Of a DNA stretch of 45,000 nt, positions 33,173 to 40,475 are shown piece after piece. Position numbers and translations under genes: made by a program. The notes beneath the pieces are model-generated. The model was not told the DNA's origin, did no database searches, and worked only from the letters and a program-made list of their open reading frames with translations. Source of the stretch: UBA6019 sp035535055 (GTDB taxonomy: Bacteria > Chloroflexota > Dormibacteria > Dormibacterales > Dormibacteraceae); NCBI GenBank assembly GCA_035535055.1, contig DATLQT010000107.1:1-45000 (forward strand). Reading direction: 5' to 3'. Positions within the stretch are counted from its first letter, which is position 1. The number at the start of each line of letters is the position of its first letter.

Positions 33173-34084
33173 TCAGATCCCTCCTTCCAGATGCCGGTGG
33201 GCCCGGCTCACAGCCTCGCCCACCGCCTCTCTCACCAGTGCCACCACCACCCGCCGCCGGTAGGCCGCCGAGGCGCGCAGGTCGTCGATCGGATGGCAGC
33301 CGGCGGCCGCCGCCTCGCCGCACTCGCGGAGCAGCTCGGGCGTGGGCTCCCGGCCTTCGAGCAGGGCAGCCGCCTCGGACGCGGTCTCCACGGTCGGGCC
33401 CACCGCGCCCAGGGCAAGCCGGGCCCGCTCCAGGGTGCGCCCGTCGGGGGCGAGGCGGACCAGGGCCGCCACCCCCACGAAGGCAAGGTCCATGCTCGCG
33501 CGCACGGTGAAGCGGCGGTAGCAGCTGCCCTCGCGCTCGCCGAGCCGCCTGACCTCGAGCCACTCCAGGAACTCCCCCGGCAGGAGCGCGTTGTGGCCCG
33601 GGCCGAGCTGGAGGTCTGTGAGCGGAAGCGACCGCGTTGTCACGCCCCGGCGCAGCACGGCCTCGGCGGCGTGCACGACCAGGGCCGGCAGGCTGTCGGC
33701 CGCGGGTGACGCGTTGCAGACGTTGCCCGCGAGCGTCGCCCGGGTCCGGATTTGAACCGACCCGATCAGCTCCGCCGCCTCCGCCACCGCGGGCGCGCCC
33801 CTCCTCACCTCGGGAGCGGCGGCGACCCGGTGGGCCGAGGCCGCGCCGCCGATCTGCAGGGCCGGCCGCGAGCTGCGGACATCGCGTAGGGCCCTGACGG
33901 CCGGCGTCCAGGCGAGAGCGGGCAGCCGCCCGTCCCCCTGGAGCGCCCGGATTAGGAGGTCGGTCCCGCCGGCGTACGGCACCCGGCCGGCCTGAACCGC
34001 GGCGGCGAGCTCTTCGACCGTGCCCGGGCAGAGCACGTCGGCCCGCTCCAGCTGGAAGAATGCCCAGTCCGACTGCGCCCGCAC
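33173..34084 (-). CDS. molybdenum hydroxylase FAD-binding subunit
   Basis: This 303-residue FAD subunit of a xanthine dehydrogenase-family enzyme has PYAGGTDLLIRA near residues 36-47 and the second FAD motif (TLAGNVCNASPAADSLPAL) near 117-135, followed by the C-terminal flavoprotein domain. It takes electrons from the 2Fe-2S subunit. The start is GTG 34084, one base after the stop of the large-subunit gene, so they are co-translated. In this system the gene order is small-large-medium, unlike the cox-like trio at 17.6-21.3 kb. Confidence 0.92.
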   Translation of the reverse strand: MRAQSDWAFFQLERADVLCPGTVEELAAAVQAGRVPYAGGTDLLIRALQGDGRLPALAWTPAVRALRDVRSSRPALQIGGAASAHRVAAAPEVRRGAPAVAEAAELIGSVQIRTRATLAGNVCNASPAADSLPALVVHAAEAVLRRGVTTRSLPLTDLQLGPGHNALLPGEFLEWLEVRRLGEREGSCYRRFTVRASMDLAFVGVAALVRLAPDGRTLERARLALGAVGPTVETASEAAALLEGREPTPELLRECGEAAAAGCHPIDDLRASAAYRRRVVVALVREAVGEAVSRAHRHLEGGI

Positions 34085-34085
34085 G

Positions 34086-36308
34086 TCAGCGGACCCCTGT
34101 TGCCGCCGCGGAGAGGGCCGCCAGGACCGGCTCCGGTGTCATCGGCAGCCGGCGGAGCCGCGCCCCGGTCGCGTCGTGGATGGCATTGGCGACGCAGGCG
34201 GCGACCGGAATGATCGGCGGCTCGGCGAGCGACTTCGCGCCGAGCGGGCCGCCCGGGTCAAAGGTCTCGCTGAAGAAGACGTCCACCGGCACGCTGTCCA
34301 GCGTCGTGGGGATGCGGTAGTCGAGGAAACCCGGGTTCAGCATGCGGCCGTCAGCCCCTCGGAGGCTCTCCTCGAAGAGCGCGTGGCCGAGGCCCTGCAG
34401 CACCCCGCCCACCACCTGCCCCTCCGCTCCGACGCGGTCCAAAATCGTGCCGGCGTCGTGCGCCGCCCAGTAGCGCAGCACGCGGACACGCCCGGTCCAG
34501 GTGTCGACCTGGACCTTGCAGCCATGCACCCCGAAGGTGTAGGCGGGGGAGCGGTTGCCGTAGCCGCTGTCATCGGGTATCTCGACGTCCTCCGGCACGA
34601 ACTCGCCCGACGCCCGCAGCTCGTGGAGACGTCCCCGAGATTCAAGCTCGCGAGCAAGGTCTGCCAGGCCGGCCTCGGGCACCTCTAGCTCCGCGGCCAG
34701 CTGGTCCGCGCGCTCCCGCAGCGCCCGCCCGGCGAGGAGGCAGGCGTTGCCGGCGAAGTAGGTGGTCCGGGAGGCGTAGGAGCCCAGGCCGTCCGGCCCG
34801 TGCTCGGTGTCCCCGAGCACGACCTCGATCTGGGCGGCTTCGATGCCGAGGACTCGCGCCGCCAGGTCGGCCAGCATCCGGTTGGTCCCCGTGCCGACGT
34901 CCACCTCGGAGGAGAAGAGGGTGACCCGGCCATCCGGGGCCACCCGCAGGGTCACCTCGGCGAAATCCTTGGGGACGCGACCGCGGTTGCTCGTCACGTG
35001 CATGCCCGGCGCCACGCCATAGCCGGTCCGGTGCCGGTCCGGATCCTCGACCGGGACCCGGAGGGCGCGGTCGGCGGCGATCTCCCCGCTCACCCACGTG
35101 AGGCACTGGTCGAAGCCGCTGCTGGTGACCCGCCAGCCGTGCACCGTCGTCTCGCCATCCGCGACCGCGTTGCGGCGCCTCATCTCGAAAGGATCAAGTC
35201 CCAGGCGGCGCGCCAGCTCGTCCACCAGCTGCTCCTGCGCGAAGGCGGCCTCGGGGTCGCCGAAGCCCCGGTAGCACTCGGTGGGCGCGGTGTTCGTGTA
35301 GACGAGCCGGCCGGAGTCGCGCACCGCGCGATACCGATAGAGATTGTCCATGCGCGTCATGGCGGCCAGCAGGACCGACGGTCCGTGGCCGCTGCTGGCA
35401 CCGTTGTTGGCCAGGACGTCGGCCTCCTTTACCAGCAGCCGTCCGGCGCGGTCGGCGCCCACCCTGACCCTGAGCCTCATGTCCACGCGCGGACGCGCGG
35501 CAAGGAAGTCCTCGCGGCGCGAGAGCACGAGGCCGACGTCCCTGCGCAGCCGGCGCGCGAACTCGGCGCAGATGAGGTGCAGCGGATGCTCGTACTTCGC
35601 TCCGAAGGCCCCGCCGAAGGCGGGCGTCAGCAGTTCGAGGCGGTCCGAACCGCGCTCGACCCAGCGCTCGTACTCCTCGCGGATCTTGCTGGGGGTGTGG
35701 GTCGCCACCCAGAGCGTGACCTGGCCCGGCTCGTAGCGCGCCAGCATCGCGTGGGGCTCCATGTAGGCGTGCTGCACGGGCCTGATCTCGAACTCGCCGT
35801 CGGCCCAGGCCTCGACCTCGGCCACCGCGGCGTTCCACTCGCCCCGCACCGCCTCGACCGCGTAGGCCAGGTTGCCCGTGCTCTCCCCGTGGATCGCGGG
35901 CGCCGTCTCTGCCGTTTCCACCGTCAGAGCCGCGGGCAAAGGCTCGTACTCGACCTCCACCGCCGAGAGCCCGGCTCGGAGTGCCTCCGGGCTCTCGGCC
36001 GCGACCGCCGCCACGTGTTCGCCGACGTACCGCACCCGGTCCTCCGCCAGAACGGGCTCGTCCTCGATCTCGGAACCGAGCCGGAGGCCCAAGAAGTCGG
36101 CGCCGGTGAGGACGGCCAGCACGCCGGGGACGGCCAGGGCGCGGCCGGTCTCCACCCGCAGCACACGCGCGTGCGAGTGCGGGCTGCGCACGAGCCCGGC
36201 CAGCGCCAGCGGGCCCTCCGCGAAACGCCGGTCGAGCAGATCCCGCGCGTAGAGGGCCCCGCCTCGCACCTTGTCGCGGACGCTGGCGGCGGGAAGGGGC
36301 TGCGTCAA
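34086..36308 (-). CDS. molybdenum hydroxylase large subunit (xanthine/nicotinate dehydrogenase-like)
   Basis: This 740-residue molybdopterin-binding subunit has the N-terminal a/b hammerhead domain (1-130), FGGAFGAKYE (231-240), the loop ECYRGFGDPEAAF (344-356) and the C-terminal catalytic Glu in KSLAEPPIIP (about Glu696). The CYRGFG loop is closer to xanthine and nicotinate dehydrogenases than to CO dehydrogenase, so a heterocycle or aldehyde is the probable substrate. The start is TTG 36308, overlapping the small-subunit TGA (TTGA); the 224 codons of open frame upstream are a shadow of other genes. It belongs with the amidase and LLM flavoprotein genes in one operon. Confidence 0.9.
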   Translation of the reverse strand: MTQPLPAASVRDKVRGGALYARDLLDRRFAEGPLALAGLVRSPHSHARVLRVETGRALAVPGVLAVLTGADFLGLRLGSEIEDEPVLAEDRVRYVGEHVAAVAAESPEALRAGLSAVEVEYEPLPAALTVETAETAPAIHGESTGNLAYAVEAVRGEWNAAVAEVEAWADGEFEIRPVQHAYMEPHAMLARYEPGQVTLWVATHTPSKIREEYERWVERGSDRLELLTPAFGGAFGAKYEHPLHLICAEFARRLRRDVGLVLSRREDFLAARPRVDMRLRVRVGADRAGRLLVKEADVLANNGASSGHGPSVLLAAMTRMDNLYRYRAVRDSGRLVYTNTAPTECYRGFGDPEAAFAQEQLVDELARRLGLDPFEMRRRNAVADGETTVHGWRVTSSGFDQCLTWVSGEIAADRALRVPVEDPDRHRTGYGVAPGMHVTSNRGRVPKDFAEVTLRVAPDGRVTLFSSEVDVGTGTNRMLADLAARVLGIEAAQIEVVLGDTEHGPDGLGSYASRTTYFAGNACLLAGRALRERADQLAAELEVPEAGLADLARELESRGRLHELRASGEFVPEDVEIPDDSGYGNRSPAYTFGVHGCKVQVDTWTGRVRVLRYWAAHDAGTILDRVGAEGQVVGGVLQGLGHALFEESLRGADGRMLNPGFLDYRIPTTLDSVPVDVFFSETFDPGGPLGAKSLAEPPIIPVAACVANAIHDATGARLRRLPMTPEPVLAALSAAATGVR

Positions 36309-36787
36309 TCCGGACCCGCCGTATCTGGCACGCCCAGACCGGAGAGCACGGAGAGCAGCTGGCGGTAGCCGGTGCAGCGGCAGAGATTGCCCTCCAAGAG
36401 CTTCTCCAGCGGAGCGGAGACGGCGAGCTCGGGGTGCCGCGCCAGCCACTGGGCCATGACCATGAAGCCGGGGGTACAAAACCCGCATTGCACGCCGCCT
36501 GCTGCCTCGACCCGGCTCACCAGCAGCTCCCGGAGCTCGGCCTCCACCCCCTCGACGGTGGTCACCTCGGAGCCGGCGACGGTGTCCGTGAGCAGGAGGC
36601 AGGAGCAGGCGGGCTCGCCATCCACCAGGACCGTGCAGGCGCCACACTCCCCCTCGCCGCAGCCCTCCTTGCTGCCGGTGAGAGCGAGCCCCTGACGCAG
36701 GTAGTCGAGGAGCCGGCGACCGCGCCACCCCTCCAGGCTCACCTCCTGGCCGTTGACGGTCGGGCCCGTGGCCGGCTGGGCGATCAC
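36305..36787 (-). CDS. molybdenum hydroxylase [2Fe-2S] small subunit
   Basis: This 160-residue iron-sulfur subunit holds the plant-type cluster on Cys43, Cys48, Cys51 (GCGEGECGAC) and Cys63, and the second cluster on Cys101 and Cys104 (QCGFCTPG) and Cys136 and Cys138 (CRCTGY). An extra Cys (61) precedes the last ligand of the first cluster. GTG 36787 overlaps the stop of the LLM gene (GTGA) and its stop overlaps the TTG of the large subunit (TTGA), a chain of coupled starts. Confidence 0.94.
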   Translation of the reverse strand: MIAQPATGPTVNGQEVSLEGWRGRRLLDYLRQGLALTGSKEGCGEGECGACTVLVDGEPACSCLLLTDTVAGSEVTTVEGVEAELRELLVSRVEAAGGVQCGFCTPGFMVMAQWLARHPELAVSAPLEKLLEGNLCRCTGYRQLLSVLSGLGVPDTAGPD

Positions 36788-37833
36788 AGGGTCCCGGCGG
36801 GCCGTCGCGCCCGGCGCGTGACCTCGGCGATGATCCGGCCCAGCGTCTCCAGGCGCTCCTCACGGCCGCCGGAGAGCAGCGCCAGCGTGATCCCGTCGAC
36901 GTCCAGCTCGGCCAGCTCGCTGAGCCGCCCGATCGCGTGCTCCTCGTCACCCGCGATCGCGAGCACGTCGACGAGCTCATCGGTGACCAGCTCGCGGTGC
37001 CGCGCGTGCAGGGAGAGGTGCTCGGTGATGTCGTAGGCCTCGGTCGCGGCTCGCGCCTTCTCCCAGTCGATCGCCGCCGCGATCTCGGGCGGGACGCTCT
37101 CGGCCCGGGCGAGCCACCAGACCAGCTGGCTCGCCACCCAGGACTTCACGTCCTCCACCGCCTGGGCGCGGTCCTCGCGGACCGAGATCGTCTGCCAGAG
37201 GTCGAGGCGGAAATCGGCGCGGGGGCGCCCGGAGCGCTCGAGACCCCCGCCCACCTGGTCCAGCTGCTCTTGGACCAGTCGCGCCTTGGCGGAGCTCATC
37301 ACGATCGCGCCGTCCGCCACCTCCCCCGCCAGCCCCAGCATCCGGGGCCGGCTGGCCGAGAGCAGGATTGGGACGCGGGCCGCCGTGGCCGGCATCCGGA
37401 CCTCGACGCCATTGTGCTGCACCCGCTGGCCGTCCAGCAGGCCGCGCAGCTTCAGAATCGCCTCGCGCGTTCCGGCCAGGTTCGCCCCCTTGAGCCCCAC
37501 CGCCTCAACCGAGGTGGCGCCGTTGCCAAGGCCCAGGATCGCCCGCCCCCCGCTGACCTCCTGCAGTGCCGCAAAGCTGGAGGCCGTCACGGTCAGGTCG
37601 CGCGTGATCGGGTTGGTGACGCCGGTGCCGAGCTGGATGCGGCTCGTGCGGAGCGCGGCGGCGGCGAGCGTCACATAGGCGTCCTTCACCGCCATCTGGG
37701 AGTCGATCACGAAGGCGGAGCCGAACCCGAGCTCCTCGGCGCGCGCGACCAGTCCGGCCACCCGCAGGATCGGCTCGCGCTGGCTCGCCGCGAGCGAGAG
37801 CCCGAAGCTCACGGGTTTCCCCTTGCTACTCAT
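36784..37833 (-). CDS. LLM class flavin-dependent oxidoreductase
   Basis: This is a 349-residue TIM-barrel protein of the luciferase-like monooxygenase family. The N-terminal strand (VSFGLSLA), GTGVTNPITRDLTVTASSFA and GGRAILGLGNG follow the pattern of F420-dependent reductases (Mer-like) more than FMN luciferases, so the cofactor could be F420 or FMN. Some family members, such as RutA, cleave amide bonds of a pyrimidine ring, so a ring-opening or redox step next to a molybdenum hydroxylase is plausible. ATG 37833 overlaps the crotonase stop (ATGA). Confidence 0.9.
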   Translation of the reverse strand: MSSKGKPVSFGLSLAASQREPILRVAGLVARAEELGFGSAFVIDSQMAVKDAYVTLAAAALRTSRIQLGTGVTNPITRDLTVTASSFAALQEVSGGRAILGLGNGATSVEAVGLKGANLAGTREAILKLRGLLDGQRVQHNGVEVRMPATAARVPILLSASRPRMLGLAGEVADGAIVMSSAKARLVQEQLDQVGGGLERSGRPRADFRLDLWQTISVREDRAQAVEDVKSWVASQLVWWLARAESVPPEIAAAIDWEKARAATEAYDITEHLSLHARHRELVTDELVDVLAIAGDEEHAIGRLSELAELDVDGITLALLSGGREERLETLGRIIAEVTRRARRPAGTL

Positions 37834-38630
37834 GCCTTCTCCTTCTTCTTCCGGGCAGCCGCCGGTGAGGAGCGCCCCTTGAGCCGGGCCCGGGCGGCGC
37901 TCAGGCGCTCCCGGCGCTCGTCGCTGCTTGCGGCCTCGCGGCGCCAGTCAAGGGTGACACGAAGGCCCTCCTCCCCGAGTGCGCCCTGGGCTGCCCGCAG
38001 CAGGCTTGCCTTGGTGCCCGCGAATGCGATTCGGGGGAGGGAGGCAGCGGCGCGCGCGACCTCCAGCGCACGCCGCTCCAGCTCCTCTGGGCTCACGACC
38101 TCGGTCACGAGCCCCCAGGCCAGCGCCTCGGTCGCGCCCAGCCGACGCTGGCCCAAGAGCAGGTCCTGCGCCCGGCCGAGGCCGCAGGTCGCCACCAGCC
38201 GCACCAAGAATTCGTAGCGATAGACCACGCTCAAGGACACCGCCCCCAGCGAGAGGCTCAGGTCGCCGGAGGCGATCCGGAGGTCGCAGCTGAGCGCCAG
38301 TTCGACGCCACCGCCGTGGCAGTGCCCTCCGATCTCCGCCACCACGGGGGCGGGGCACTCGGCGAGGGCCTGCACGGCGCCTCCGATCGAGGCGTCGGCC
38401 TCAAGGTCCAGCTCGGTTCCCTCCAGGAGCCCGAGGTCGAAGCCCGCCGAGAACGCCCGGCCACCGGCGCCCCTCAGCACCACGGCCGCGGCCTTGCCAC
38501 CCTCCTCCCGCAGGTGCTCTGCCAGGGCCCGGAGAAGGTCGTGGTCGAGGACATTGCGGCGCGCCGGACGGTCGATGGTGAGGACGAGCACTTCCCCGTC
38601 TTGCCACTCGGCGCGGAGGTCCGCTGCCAC
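37830..38630 (-). CDS. enoyl-CoA hydratase/isomerase family protein lacking one catalytic Glu
   Basis: This 266-residue crotonase-fold protein has the oxyanion-hole segments GRAFSAGFDLGLLEG and HGGGVELALSCDLR. Glu110 corresponds to the first catalytic Glu of hydratases, but the position of the second (20 residues later) is Ala130 (SLSLGAVSLS), so ordinary hydration is unlikely; isomerase, hydrolase or C-C lyase chemistry is more plausible. The C-terminus ends in a basic tail rich in Lys. GTG 38630 begins the fold, one base after the amidase stop. It works in the same operon as an AMP-dependent CoA ligase. Confidence 0.9.
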   Translation of the reverse strand: MAADLRAEWQDGEVLVLTIDRPARRNVLDHDLLRALAEHLREEGGKAAAVVLRGAGGRAFSAGFDLGLLEGTELDLEADASIGGAVQALAECPAPVVAEIGGHCHGGGVELALSCDLRIASGDLSLSLGAVSLSVVYRYEFLVRLVATCGLGRAQDLLLGQRRLGATEALAWGLVTEVVSPEELERRALEVARAAASLPRIAFAGTKASLLRAAQGALGEEGLRVTLDWRREAASSDERRERLSAARARLKGRSSPAAARKKKEKA

Positions 38631-38631
38631 G

Positions 38632-40029
38632 CTAGGGGGCGCCCGCCGCGACGCCCGGCCCGCGGCGGGCGGGGGCCAGCGCATCGAAACCGACGGCCTC
38701 CTCCAGCGCCTCGGCGACATCGAGCAGAAGGCCCTCGGCCCCGCGCCGCGCCACCAACTGGAGGCCGACCGGCAGCCCGCCCGCGAGCCCCACCGGCAGG
38801 CTGGCGGCGGGCACGCCCGCAACGTTGAACTGCGGCGTGAAGGGGAACGGGCCCCAGAGCCAGTCCACCCTGCGCCCGGCGATCTTTCGCGGCCGCTCGC
38901 CGATCGGGAAGGCGGGCACCGCGGTGGCGGGGGTGACGACCAGGTCCACGTCGCGGAAGTAGGCCTCGTAGGCGGCCCGCATCCGCCGCAGGTCGGCGCG
39001 GGCGGCTTCGACCTCGGCCTCGGTGATCTTCTCGGCGGCGCTCAGCGTGCGGTGCTCGTAGTCGGTCAGCTCGACCTTTTCCGACCGGAGCAGGTGGGAG
39101 CGCTGGCGCCACTCCTCGGCCAGGACCAGGACCCGGAAGACGTCTTGCCAGCCTGCGACCGGCGGCGGCATCTCTACCAACCGGTGTGCGGCAAGGCCGA
39201 CCAGGGCCTGGAGGGCACGCTCGGTCACTTGCGCGACCTCCGGAGCCACCGGGTGGCCCTCGAGTGCCGGGCACCAGGCGATTTTGAGGCCCGGCACGGC
39301 CGATCGCCCCGCCACCTCCACCCTCGCGAGCACGGCGAACAGGGGCCGGGCGTCCGCCACCCGCCTCGTCAGTGGGCCGGCGCAGCTGAAGTCGCTCATG
39401 GCGTGGAAGCGCCCGCCGCCCGTAATGGCCCCGTGGGTCGGCTTGAGCCCGAAGAGGCCGCAAAAGGCCGCCGGGATCCGGATCGAGCCGCCGCCGTCCG
39501 ACCCCAGGGCCGCCAGCGCGAGGCCGGCGCCCACGCTCGCCGCCGCGCCCCCGCTGGAACCGCCCGCGGTGCGGCCGGGGTCCCAGGGGTTGCGCGCAGG
39601 CGGGCCGACCAGCGTCTCGGTGGTGGCCGACTGACCGAACTCGGCCGTGTTGGTCTTGCCCAAAAAGACGGCGCCCGCCTCGCGCAACCGAGCAACCGCG
39701 GGGCTGTCCTCCGCCGCGGGCCTTGGATCGTGGGCCAGCGAGCCGAACGTGGTGCGAGCCCCCGCCACGTCGAAGAGGTCCTTGATCGAGAGGGGCACGC
39801 CGAGGAGGGGCCGCGCGCCGCCGCGCGCGTACTCCGCCGCCGCCGACTGCGCCTGGGCCAGCGCCGCCTCCTCCAACACCGTGAAATAGGAGCCGAGCTC
39901 TGCGTCCCGGGCCCGGATACGCTGCAGAGCGTCGCGCACGACCTCGACCGGCGAGAGATCCCGCCGCGCGTAGCTCGCGGTGAGGTCCGCCAGCGGCCAG
40001 AGCAGGGGGCTGAGGCCCGGCTCAGCCAT
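38632..40029 (-). CDS. amidase (amidase signature family)
   Basis: This 465-residue amidase has the Ser-cisSer-Lys triad: Lys83 in PLSIKDLFD, cis-Ser158 in AGGSSGGAAA and nucleophile Ser182 in SDGGGSIRIPAAFCG. It hydrolyses a C-N amide bond to acid and ammonia or amine. The length is normal for the family and no signal peptide is seen, so it is cytoplasmic. ATG 40029 overlaps the truncated alpha/beta hydrolase stop by 8 bp. No gatB or gatC partner is present, so it is not part of Glu-tRNA amidotransferase. In this operon it could open a lactam or release ammonia from an amide intermediate. Confidence 0.92.
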   Translation of the reverse strand: MAEPGLSPLLWPLADLTASYARRDLSPVEVVRDALQRIRARDAELGSYFTVLEEAALAQAQSAAAEYARGGARPLLGVPLSIKDLFDVAGARTTFGSLAHDPRPAAEDSPAVARLREAGAVFLGKTNTAEFGQSATTETLVGPPARNPWDPGRTAGGSSGGAAASVGAGLALAALGSDGGGSIRIPAAFCGLFGLKPTHGAITGGGRFHAMSDFSCAGPLTRRVADARPLFAVLARVEVAGRSAVPGLKIAWCPALEGHPVAPEVAQVTERALQALVGLAAHRLVEMPPPVAGWQDVFRVLVLAEEWRQRSHLLRSEKVELTDYEHRTLSAAEKITEAEVEAARADLRRMRAAYEAYFRDVDLVVTPATAVPAFPIGERPRKIAGRRVDWLWGPFPFTPQFNVAGVPAASLPVGLAGGLPVGLQLVARRGAEGLLLDVAEALEEAVGFDALAPARRGPGVAAGAP

Positions 40030-40468
40030 CGGGATTCTCGTCCAGGATCAGCCGCGCGAGTTCCTGCGGGAGCTCGACCGGGATCGGGTGGCCCGCGCCC
40101 GGGAGAACGACCAGGTGGCTGCCCGCGATGCCTGCCGCGACGATCTCGGCGGCACCCGGAGGGCAGCGCTGGTCCAGCTCCGAGGCCACGATCAGGGTTC
40201 GCGCCCGGATCCGCGGCAGCTCCGGGTCGAGGGGAGCCTGGTTCAGACCCACCATCGCCCGGCAGCCGTTCCCATAGCCGCGCGGGCCCCGCGGGGACTC
40301 GCTCCGGATGCGCCATCCGGCCGCGGTCTCGGCGGGTGACTGGCAGTGGACGTCCTCGGTGTCGCGCTCGAGCCTGGCGCTGAGGCCTGGCGCCAGGCGC
40401 GGTGGTCGTATCTCGAGGCCGCAGATGAGCAGCAGCGGCGAGGCCCGTCCGACCTCGTACCGCGCCAC
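40022..40468 (-). CDS. truncated alpha/beta hydrolase-like protein
   Basis: This 148-residue frame has the ends of an alpha/beta hydrolase: an N-terminal strand LLLICGLEIRPPRL after VARYEVGRA, and a C-terminal part with RARTLIVASELDQRCPP (acid loop) and VVLPGAGHPIPVELPQEL (His loop). The middle, including the GxSxG nucleophile elbow and cap, is missing, so it is about 110 residues short. The remaining reading frame is intact and tightly coupled on both sides (7 bp after the ligase stop, 8-bp overlap with the amidase), so it may be a fossil kept in frame or an unusual small protein. GTG 40468 is chosen as start. Confidence 0.65.
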   Translation of the reverse strand: MARYEVGRASPLLLICGLEIRPPRLAPGLSARLERDTEDVHCQSPAETAAGWRIRSESPRGPRGYGNGCRAMVGLNQAPLDPELPRIRARTLIVASELDQRCPPGAAEIVAAGIAGSHLVVLPGAGHPIPVELPQELARLILDENPDG

Positions 40469-40475
40469 GTCCAGG

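Noticed and set aside
34800..36368. 522-codon plus-strand open frame opposite the Mo hydroxylase large subunit
   Set aside because: It is a shadow frame; the minus strand carries all the cofactor motifs.
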